DNA of 64,000 bases from assembly GCA_964428175.1 (NCBI GenBank), contig CAYRXM010000003.1:1-64000 (forward strand), in the 5' to 3' direction. Within the stretch, counting starts at the first letter, position 1; the number at the start of each line of letters is the position of its first letter. Shown piece after piece: positions 33,317-40,379 of this stretch. The position numbers and the translations under genes were made by a program. The DNA is from CAYRXM01 sp964428175 (GTDB lineage: Bacteria > Chloroflexota > Anaerolineae > JAFGEY01). Under the pieces are notes generated by a model. That model saw only the letters and a program-made list of their open reading frames with translations. It searched no databases and was not told the origin of the DNA.

Positions 33317-36300
33317 TTATGAAACCTGTTCCAGGTCGAGTTCTGCGCCGAGCCGCTCAAACGTGTCTCGCGCCTGGCCGCGCAGTTCGATGGCCCGAGT
33401 GGTCATGCCCAGGTCGTCGTGCAATGCGGCCAGTTCGACGCGGGTCTTGGCCGCCTGGTAAGGATTTTCCAGCGAGTCCAGCAACTTGAGGCTGTGTTCG
33501 AGTTCCTGTTGAGCGACGGTGAGCGCGCCGTTTTTCCGGTGAATGTGTCCCAGCACCCGGCGCGTGCACCCTTCTTCGAGCTTGAGCTGGGCGTCGACGG
33601 CACGTTCGAGCGATTTTTCAGCCCAACTTGTAGCCTGCTCGACGTTGTCCAGGAGCAGGCATGCTTCGGCAAAGTGGCGGTACAGTTCGGGCAGGAACTC
33701 TTGCGAGCCGATCTTTTCGAACCCGTCCAGGCTTTGGCGCAAATAGATCAGCGCGCGCTGTCCTTTGCCTTCGAGGATCGCCGTGTGGCCGAGGTTGTTG
33801 TTGAGCAGGGCCACGCCAAAGTTGATCCCCAATTCCTGTGAGATTTTGAGGCCTTGCAGGTAATAGATGCGCGCGTTTTTGAGCTTGCCCCGGTTGAGAA
33901 GCACGCCGCCCAGGTTGTTGGCCAGAATGGCCTGGCTGGGCAGGTCGCCGATGCGGTCCAGGATGGTCAGCGCCTGCTGGTAATAGTCGGAGGCCTGCGC
34001 CCAGCGGCCCTGGTCGAGGTTGAGGTTGGCCAGGTTGTTGTAGACGCGCGCCGTGCCCGGCTGATCGTCGAGCGAGTGGTAGGTGTCCAGGCTGCGGTCG
34101 TAATCGCGTTGGGCCTGCTCCGTATCGCCCAGGCGGCGATGGCTGTTGCCCAGCAGGTAATAGGCATGTGCGGCAACCTGCCGCGCTTCCTGCCGGTCGA
34201 GCTTGTCGACGATGTCCAGGCTTTGCCCGCACCAGCGGATGACCTCCTGCCACTGGCCTTCGCGCTGCAAGACGGCCGCGCCGCCCAGGTAAAGCTGCGC
34301 CGTTTCGATGCACTCGGATGCGCCGATCAGCGCCAATCCGCGTCGAATCCATTCCAGGGCCGCTTCATAGTCGCCTTGCAGTTCGCAGACGCGCCCCGTC
34401 TTGCGGCACATGTCGGCGCGGTAGCGCTGCGTGAGGGCGGACGCCGGCATCTGGCCGAGGACGTCTCGCGCCTGCTCGTAGCGCTGCAAGGCCTCCGCAT
34501 ATTGCCCGAGCAGTTCGTGGATGTCGCCAAGCCCTTCGTGGGCGGCAACCTGATCGGCGAGGCTGTCGGGGACGCGCTGCGCCACGTCCAGCGCCTGCTG
34601 GTAGCGGTGCATGGCGTCCTGGTTGGCGTAGACGGCCTGAGCGCGTTGGGCCGCCCGCAGGTGATATTTCAGCGCGCTGTTCCACGCCTCGGCCAGCGTG
34701 TAATGGTCGGCCAGCACTTCGACGTATTCGTCGATGCGGCCCGCCCGCGTATGGGCCTGGGCCTCGATCGATTGGGCGATCCGGGCGTGCAGGTCGCGCC
34801 GTTCGGCGTAAAGCAGGCTCTCGTAGGCCACCTCGCGGGTCATCACGTGACGAAAGAGGTAGGCTACCTCGGCCGCCGACTGCGCGCCCGGTGCGCGGTC
34901 GATGAGTTCTTTTTCGCACAGGGCCAGCAGACTGTTTTGCATCTCGGCGGTTTCGGTGCGATGGGGGTAGACCTGCTGGAGCAACCACTCCTGGAACGCC
35001 CGCCCGATCACCGAGGCGACCTTGAGCATGTTGCGGCTCGGCTCGTCGAGGCGATCCAGCCGGCTGAGGATGACCCGGCTGACCGAATCCGGCACCTGGA
35101 CATGGGCCAGGTCCTCGCGTGCGCGGTAAACGCCGCTTTGCGCGTCGTAGCTCATATAGTTTTCGATCAAGGCGTGGGCCATCTCGACGATGAACAGCGG
35201 CGTGCCCTGCGCGTTTTTCAGGATCACCTGCTTGAGCCGCTGCGGGATGTCCGGCTCGGTCGGAAGCTGGCTGTCGAGCAGGGCCATGCTGCCCGCTTCG
35301 TTCAATGGGCCGAGGTGGACGACCCGGGCTTGAGGGTGCCCGGCGGGCAGGCCTTCTACTTCTTCGGGGCGATACGCAGTGCAGATCAACATTGTCAGTT
35401 CGTCGCCGCGCGTTGGCGAATTGGACAGAGCAATGACGTGGTCGAGCAGTGCCGCCGACGAGGCGTCGAGCCATTGGATGTCGTCAAAGACAACGAGCAG
35501 GGGTTGGTGCGCGGCCTCGACGGCGAGCAGTTCGCCGACCACGCGCTGCACGTTCTGCTGGCGCAGTTTGGGATCGAGCGAGCGCAGCAGATCGCTTTCG
35601 GCCATGGTCACTCCGACCAACTGGGCGACCAGCGGCGTCCAGACCTGCCATTCCGGGTTGATCGCCGAGATGCGGTTGGCGATCTTGGCCACCCGTTCGG
35701 TTTCGGCGTCGTCTTCGCGCAGGCCAAACAAGTCGCGCAGGGGAAGCGTCCAGGGGGCATAGGGCGTGTGCCGTCCGTATGACAGGCAGGCGGTGAACAG
35801 CGTGCGCCCGCCGCGCACCGTCCAGTGATCGAGCAGTTCCTCGATCAGCCGCGACTTGCCCATGCCCATCTCGCCGGGAATGTCGAGGACCTGGGCCGTT
35901 CCGTCCAACGCAGTCCGGGCCGCCGCCTGGATCGCCTGCCATTCGGCGTCGCGGCCGACCAGCGGTGAGCGCCGCGCGTGGGCTTCGGTCTTGGGCCGTT
36001 GGGCGAGGCCCAAGACCTGATAGTTGGCCACCGGCAGGCTCTTGCCCTTGACCTTGACCGGCGTCTTGGCGTCGAGCTGGAAGCGTTCACCCACCTGGTT
36101 GGCCGTGCTCTGGCTGATCAGAATCTGGTTTTCCTGCGCCGCCGACATCAGCCGGGCGGTCAGGTTGACTTCGTCGCCCATCACCGAGTATTCGTGCCGC
36201 CCCTCCGAGCCGACGTTGCCGGCAAAGACCCGCCCGCTGTTGATGCCGATGCGCTGTTTGAGGGCGAAATTTCCCGCCGACGTGTCCAGGCTGGTAAAAG

Positions 36301-37564
36301 CCTGCATGGCTGCCTGCATATCCCACGCCGTGCGTACGGCGCGCTCCGGATCGTCGACGTGGGCGCGCGGCGCGCCAAAAAGGGCCATGATGCGGTGTCC
36401 GACCACATAGCTGTCCACCTTGTCGATCACCCCATCGTAGCGCTGGATGATCTCTTGCATCGTCGTAAAGTGGGCATTGAGGATGGCGGTGATCTCGGCG
36501 CTGCGGCCCGGCCCCAGTTCGTGGATGATCTCTTCGATGCCGTAAAAGTTGGCAAACATGGTCGTGACCGGGCGGAACTCGCCGCGCTCGCGGGCGGCCA
36601 TATGCACCGGGTCGAAGCGCAGCAGGTCGAGCAGGCCGGGCGGTAAAAAGGGCGTCAGCGCGTCGAGGCAGGCGACGACGGTGGCGAGATGGGCCATGAG
36701 CGCGTCCAGATCGTCGCCGCGCGGTTGAGGAAGGGTCATCAGCGGCGGTTCATCGCTACAGCGCAGATCGCTTCCCTCGACATGCAGCACCTGATAGCAG
36801 CCGTTGCGCACCTCGCCGATTTCGATCCACGGCTTGACCACCTGATAGGTCAATTCGTCGATGAAAATCTCGCCGCCTTCGGCCTGATCTTCGGCGTGGG
36901 CCATGTTGGCCAGTGCCTCGCCCATCACCGTGTACTCCATCTTGTCTGGAGTGCCCAGGCTGGCCCGGAACAGCGGCCCGGAGCCAAGTCCGACGGTCAT
37001 CTTGAGGCGAAAGGTTTCGCCAAAAGCCTCCACCTGGCTGAAACGGGCGATGGCTTCCTGCATCTGCGCCCCGGCGCGAACGGCGTTCAGGGCGTGGCTG
37101 TGGGTGCCGGGATCGCCGTCGCCCCAAAAGGCGACCAGCAGCGCGTCGCCGCCGAATTTGAGCAAGTCGCCGCCCTGGCAGGCGGCAATGTCGAGCAGGC
37201 GGGTGAAATACTCGCCGACGATGTTGGTGATCTTTTCCGCGCCCTCTTCGCCCCGCTGTGACAGCCGCTCCGACATGGCCGTAAAGCCAGAAATGTCGGT
37301 GAACATGATCGTCGCCTCGCAGAACTGCCCGCCCACCTGCCCCGGCCGAGGGTCGGCCAGCAGTTCTTCGACCAGGTAGCGCGGCAGGTAGGTCGCCACG
37401 GCACGCAGCAGCGCGTCGAGGTGGTCGATGCAGGGACGAGTGGTGTCTGGGGTGGGTGGGTTGTACGTCTGGCCGAGGCCAGCGGCATCGAGCAGCGGGC
37501 GCGGCAGGTAGCGGGCCAGCCGGTCTTTTATGCGGTCAGTAGGGGCGTTTGCATCTGCGGTCAT
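33317..37564 (-). CDS. Class III adenylate cyclase with AAA ATPase and TPR domains
   Basis: 1,415 residues. The first cyclase domain (about 80-260) has FTDISGFTA and KFGGDALLVAFWG. The second (about 330-500) has GINSGRVFAGNVG and YSVMGDEVNLTARL, but the first metal aspartate position reads FANFYG, so it is probably a degenerate partner. An ATPase domain follows with P-loop GEMGMGKSR near 567 and Walker B LLVVFDDIQWLD near 691, then about ten TPR-type helical repeats (about 950-1390). This is the known cyclase-ATPase-TPR architecture of multidomain regulators. Output is likely cAMP made in response to bound partners. No membrane segment. The next gene starts 31 bases after its stop. Confidence 0.88.
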   Translation of the reverse strand: MTADANAPTDRIKDRLARYLPRPLLDAAGLGQTYNPPTPDTTRPCIDHLDALLRAVATYLPRYLVEELLADPRPGQVGGQFCEATIMFTDISGFTAMSERLSQRGEEGAEKITNIVGEYFTRLLDIAACQGGDLLKFGGDALLVAFWGDGDPGTHSHALNAVRAGAQMQEAIARFSQVEAFGETFRLKMTVGLGSGPLFRASLGTPDKMEYTVMGEALANMAHAEDQAEGGEIFIDELTYQVVKPWIEIGEVRNGCYQVLHVEGSDLRCSDEPPLMTLPQPRGDDLDALMAHLATVVACLDALTPFLPPGLLDLLRFDPVHMAARERGEFRPVTTMFANFYGIEEIIHELGPGRSAEITAILNAHFTTMQEIIQRYDGVIDKVDSYVVGHRIMALFGAPRAHVDDPERAVRTAWDMQAAMQAFTSLDTSAGNFALKQRIGINSGRVFAGNVGSEGRHEYSVMGDEVNLTARLMSAAQENQILISQSTANQVGERFQLDAKTPVKVKGKSLPVANYQVLGLAQRPKTEAHARRSPLVGRDAEWQAIQAAARTALDGTAQVLDIPGEMGMGKSRLIEELLDHWTVRGGRTLFTACLSYGRHTPYAPWTLPLRDLFGLREDDAETERVAKIANRISAINPEWQVWTPLVAQLVGVTMAESDLLRSLDPKLRQQNVQRVVGELLAVEAAHQPLLVVFDDIQWLDASSAALLDHVIALSNSPTRGDELTMLICTAYRPEEVEGLPAGHPQARVVHLGPLNEAGSMALLDSQLPTEPDIPQRLKQVILKNAQGTPLFIVEMAHALIENYMSYDAQSGVYRAREDLAHVQVPDSVSRVILSRLDRLDEPSRNMLKVASVIGRAFQEWLLQQVYPHRTETAEMQNSLLALCEKELIDRAPGAQSAAEVAYLFRHVMTREVAYESLLYAERRDLHARIAQSIEAQAHTRAGRIDEYVEVLADHYTLAEAWNSALKYHLRAAQRAQAVYANQDAMHRYQQALDVAQRVPDSLADQVAAHEGLGDIHELLGQYAEALQRYEQARDVLGQMPASALTQRYRADMCRKTGRVCELQGDYEAALEWIRRGLALIGASECIETAQLYLGGAAVLQREGQWQEVIRWCGQSLDIVDKLDRQEARQVAAHAYYLLGNSHRRLGDTEQAQRDYDRSLDTYHSLDDQPGTARVYNNLANLNLDQGRWAQASDYYQQALTILDRIGDLPSQAILANNLGGVLLNRGKLKNARIYYLQGLKISQELGINFGVALLNNNLGHTAILEGKGQRALIYLRQSLDGFEKIGSQEFLPELYRHFAEACLLLDNVEQATSWAEKSLERAVDAQLKLEEGCTRRVLGHIHRKNGALTVAQQELEHSLKLLDSLENPYQAAKTRVELAALHDDLGMTTRAIELRGQARDTFERLGAELDLEQVS

Positions 37565-37868
37565 CGCTTGTCCTTTGACCAGATTGTGTCGATGTGTTTC
37601 CTATCCCGATCAGATCGGAACTGAACAGGGCCTGGTTGCTCGGAAAGATTTGTGCTCAAAAAACAATGATCTTGGAGGATAGGCCCTATACAAACAACGA
37701 TCTTGATCTATTATACCACGAAACAAGGCCGGTTGGCACGTTCAGCAGAGAGCAGGCATTTGCTTCAGGCATCACTGCGTCTGAGTGTACCGCCGGGACG
37801 GAACCATTCGCTCTTGCTGCGCGTCTACCGGGTAGTGATTTGACCAAGTTCGAAAGGAGAGGATCAAG
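37565..37868. other. 304-bp intergenic region between cyclase and serpin genes
   Basis: Lower GC than its surroundings. It holds one candidate leftward promoter (37711-37739) and the serpin ribosome binding site AAGGAGAGGA before 37869. A short frame can be read through it but has no start signal or family resemblance. Nothing else seen. Confidence 0.5.
37711..37739 (-). promoter_or_regulatory. Candidate promoter of the cyclase gene
   Basis: On the minus strand a perfect TATAAT (37711-37716), a 17-base spacer and a poor -35, TGCCAA (37734-37739). It would give a leader of about 140 bases. Confidence 0.4.
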
Positions 37869-39146
37869 ATGAACAAGATGATTCGTTGGGTTCTGATTTT
37901 CGCAGCGCTGGTGGGCCTGGTCGCCTGCGCGCCCGTGTCTTCCGCGCAAGAGGTGCGATCCGACAAGCCGCGCATCGTTTCGCCCTCCGCCGATGACGTA
38001 GAGGTGACGCAATTGGCCGGCGACAACCGGGCCTTTGCGCTCGATCTCTACCGCGCGCTCAAGGCCCAGGATGGCAACCTGTTCTACTCGCCGCACAGCA
38101 TCTCGGTGGCGCTGGCCATGACCTATGCTGGCGCGCGCAACGAGACCGCGCGCCAGATGGCCGCGGTGATGCATTTCACCCAGTCGCAAGACCGGCTGCA
38201 CCCGGCCTTCAACGCGCTCGACCTGGCGCTCAACAGCCGGGGCAAGGAGGCGCAGGGCAAGGACAGCCAGGCGTTTCGGCTCAATGTGGTCAATGCGATC
38301 TGGGGACAGCGCGGGTACGAATTCCTGCCGGCCTTTCTCGACACGCTGGGGGAGCATTACGGCAGCGGGCTGCGCATCCTCGACTTTGCCCGTGACCCCG
38401 AAACGTCGCGGGTGACGATCAACAACTGGGTGAGCGAACAGACCGAATCGCGCATCAAGGATTTGCTGCCCAAGGGTATCATCGACGAAATGACGCGGCT
38501 GGTGCTGACCAATGCCATCTATTTCAACGCCGCCTGGGCGCATCCCTTTACACCCCAAGAAACCACCGACGGTACGTTCTACCTGCTCGACGGCAGCGAG
38601 GTGGTAGCGCCGATGATGCGCCAGACCGAGATGTTTGGCTATGCAGAACGCGACGGGCTGCAAGTCGTCGAGCTGCCCTATGATGGGTATGAGCTGTCGA
38701 TGGTGATTGTGCTGCCTGAGAAAGGCCAGCTTGCGCGCCTGGAAGATGAGCTGGACGCCAAGACGCTCGACGCGCTGCTGTCCGAACTGACCGACCACAA
38801 CGTGGCGCTGACCATGCCCAGGTTCAAGATCGAGTCCGAGTTGGGCCTGGCCGAGACGCTGCAAGCGCTGGGTATGGTCGATGCGTTTGATCCCAACCTG
38901 GCCGATCTCTCCGGGATGGATGGCACGACTGACCTGTTCGTCCAGGATGTGGTGCACAAGGCCTTTGTCGACGTCGATGAGACGGGCACCGAGGCAGCCG
39001 CGGCGACGGCTGTGATTGTCGCCCAGGAATCGGCGCCGCTGAATCCGCTCCAGGTAACGGTCGACCGTCCCTTTGTCTTTTTCATCCGCGACATTCAGAC
39101 CGGTGCGGTGTTGTTTGTCGGGCGGATCGTCGATCCAACCTATTGA
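37869..39146 (+). CDS. Lipoprotein serpin (serine protease inhibitor)
   Basis: 425 residues. A lipoprotein signal peptide with lipobox LVAC (Cys near residue 20) puts it on the cell surface. A complete serpin fold follows: NLFYSPHSISVALAM, LVLTNAIYFNAAW, and the end VDRPFVFFIRD. The hinge of the reactive loop, GTEAAAAT, has the small residues that inhibitory serpins need. Counting from the hinge as in antitrypsin puts Glu at P1 and Ser at P1' (AQE-SAP), although the loop is about two residues longer after that point. It may protect surface proteins from secreted proteases. Strong ribosome binding site AAGGAGAGGA. Confidence 0.92.
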   Translation: MNKMIRWVLIFAALVGLVACAPVSSAQEVRSDKPRIVSPSADDVEVTQLAGDNRAFALDLYRALKAQDGNLFYSPHSISVALAMTYAGARNETARQMAAVMHFTQSQDRLHPAFNALDLALNSRGKEAQGKDSQAFRLNVVNAIWGQRGYEFLPAFLDTLGEHYGSGLRILDFARDPETSRVTINNWVSEQTESRIKDLLPKGIIDEMTRLVLTNAIYFNAAWAHPFTPQETTDGTFYLLDGSEVVAPMMRQTEMFGYAERDGLQVVELPYDGYELSMVIVLPEKGQLARLEDELDAKTLDALLSELTDHNVALTMPRFKIESELGLAETLQALGMVDAFDPNLADLSGMDGTTDLFVQDVVHKAFVDVDETGTEAAAATAVIVAQESAPLNPLQVTVDRPFVFFIRDIQTGAVLFVGRIVDPTY

Positions 39147-39294
39147 GCGCAGCCAGATAGGCAGGCCTGTTTTCTTGCGCCGACGGTCTCCTTCGGCGCG
39201 TTGTTTTGTGCGGGTGGAAAAATTGTTCATATGCCGTCGAAGGTAAGACTAGACCGTGGCGTGTCCAATCAGCGCCAGTCGGACCGCATAAAAA

Positions 39295-39381
39295 CCGTCA
39301 TTCCCGCGCAAGCGGGAATCCTAAAGCCGTTCTGGATGCCCGCTTTTCCCGTTTTCACGGGAATGACAGCGGGCATGACGG
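39295..39381. repeat. 87-bp repeat element with nested inverted repeats
   Basis: Ends CCGTCAT (39295-39301) and ATGACGG (39375-39381) are inverted. Inside, GTCATTCCCG (39297-39306) matches CGGGAATGAC (39358-39367), and TTCCCGC/GCGGGAA forms a first hairpin. This type of TTCCCGCG...GCGGGAA repeat is common between genes in many bacteria. The rest of 39147-39492 holds nothing I recognise. Confidence 0.75.
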
Positions 39382-39492
39382 CTGCTACCTGGCCAACCAC
39401 GGTTTAGTGTGGCGCTACCCCGTCGAAACCCACGGCGTATTTTCAGATTATCGACCAGCTTGACAAAACATGAAAATTGGCGTATTCTGACG

Positions 39493-39631
39493 ATGGAGGA
39501 ATGTACGATAGAGCAAACAATTCAAGCTGTGTTCGACGGTGACGTGTTTCGGCCCCTCACCCCACCGATGCTCAAGCCAAACACGCGCGCAAATGATCAT
39601 TGAGACTGTTTGGCCCGTTCCAGTTGTATAA
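39493..39631 (+). pseudogene. Frameshifted DUF104-type (AF2212-like) antitoxin
   Basis: Starts MEECTIEQTIQAVFDGDVFRP and continues LKPNTR, matching small antitoxins of the DUF104/AF2212 type (IEAVFDGEVFRP...L.NTRV). The frame then stops after NDH at 39603. Shifting by one base at 39589 restores the expected continuation QMIIETVWPVPVV with a stop at 39629-39631. A one-base deletion (a missing T of a Val codon) would explain it. No toxin of the usual PIN type follows; a BrnT-type pair begins about 20 bases on. Confidence 0.6.
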
Positions 39632-39649
39632 AGAAAGACCTCGGCGGGA

Positions 39650-39946
39650 GTGATTAGGCGAGTGGATATACAATTTCAATGGGATGCACAGAAAGCGGAT
39701 AGAAATGCCAAGAAGCATCGTGTCACTTTTGAAGAGGCCGCAACCGTATTCCAAGATCCACTTGCCTTTATCTTTGATGATCACGATCACTCTGAGGAGG
39801 AATATCGGGAAATTCTCATTGGTCACTCGGTTCGGTATCGGATTCTTGTTGTGTCGTTTACCGAGCGTGGTGATGTGATTCGGATTATCAGTGCCCGAAA
39901 GGCAGACCCGGAAGAGCGTGAGGAGTATGAAAATGTCAAACGATGA
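39650..39946 (+). CDS. brnT: BrnT family toxin
   Basis: 98 residues (94 if GTG 39662 is used). The pattern FQWDAQKADRNAKKHRVTFEEAATVF, then a loop with DHSEEEYREILIG and VVSFTERGDVIRIISARKA, is that of BrnT, a RelE-fold ribonuclease toxin. The start is GTG in either case; GGGAG at 39646-39650 favours 39662. It overlaps the antitoxin gene by 14 bases, toxin first, as in brnTA operons. Confidence 0.88.
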   Translation: MIRRVDIQFQWDAQKADRNAKKHRVTFEEAATVFQDPLAFIFDDHDHSEEEYREILIGHSVRYRILVVSFTERGDVIRIISARKADPEEREEYENVKR

Positions 39947-40184
39947 GTCTGTGCAAGAAACAGATGAACTGCGTGAGCACTATAGTTTTGATTATGGCCA
40001 GGCCAAGCTCAATCGCTTTGCGAATCGCTTCAGTGAAGGAGCTACTGTCGTTGTGCTTGATCCCGATGTAGCTGCTGTGTTTACAACGTCGGAAGCAGCG
40101 AATCGGGCCTTGCGCAGCCTGATCCCTGTGCTAGAAAGTCTGGCCGGGACTCCCGATCTTTTGGCCAGGGTTGCCTCTTCTTGA
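39933..40184 (+). CDS. Antitoxin partner of BrnT
   Basis: 83 residues. DELREHYSFDYGQAKLNRFANRF, then ATVVVLDPDVAAVFTTSEAANRALRSLI, is the pattern of small antitoxins with a YDF-type N-terminus and a ribbon-helix-helix-like C-terminus. It is the expected partner of the overlapping BrnT gene, which it should neutralise and auto-repress. ATG 39933 lies 7 bases after AGGAG; ATG 39927 is too close to it. Confidence 0.75.
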   Translation: MSNDESVQETDELREHYSFDYGQAKLNRFANRFSEGATVVVLDPDVAAVFTTSEAANRALRSLIPVLESLAGTPDLLARVASS

Positions 40185-40301
40185 TTTTTCGTTCCCAGGC
40201 TTTTGCTTGGGAACAAGAAATGTCACGCTGATCGTTTATTTATCCTCACGTCATTTTCTTGCGCTGGCGACCTCCGCCGGCGCGTTTTTTGTTTCAGTTG
40301 C

Positions 40302-40330
40302 TTGCCTATCCTCTCGTTGAACGGTATAAT
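40302..40330 (+). promoter_or_regulatory. Promoter of the double-VWA membrane protein gene
   Basis: TTGCCT (40302-40307), a 17-base spacer and a perfect TATAAT (40325-40330). This shows that the real start codon is downstream, at 40380. Confidence 0.7.
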
Positions 40331-40379
40331 CAAGTTGTTGAACGAGTATTTACTTTGGATTGGTCAGGCAGGCTTGGCG

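Noticed and set aside
33854..35782. A 642-codon open frame opposite the cyclase-ATPase-TPR gene
   Set aside because: It is antisense to a gene with clear domains. In high-GC DNA long antisense frames are expected; no start signal or family motif.
37594..37872. A small gene before the serpin
   Set aside because: No ribosome binding site, no family resemblance, and it would cross the candidate promoter and the serpin ribosome binding site.
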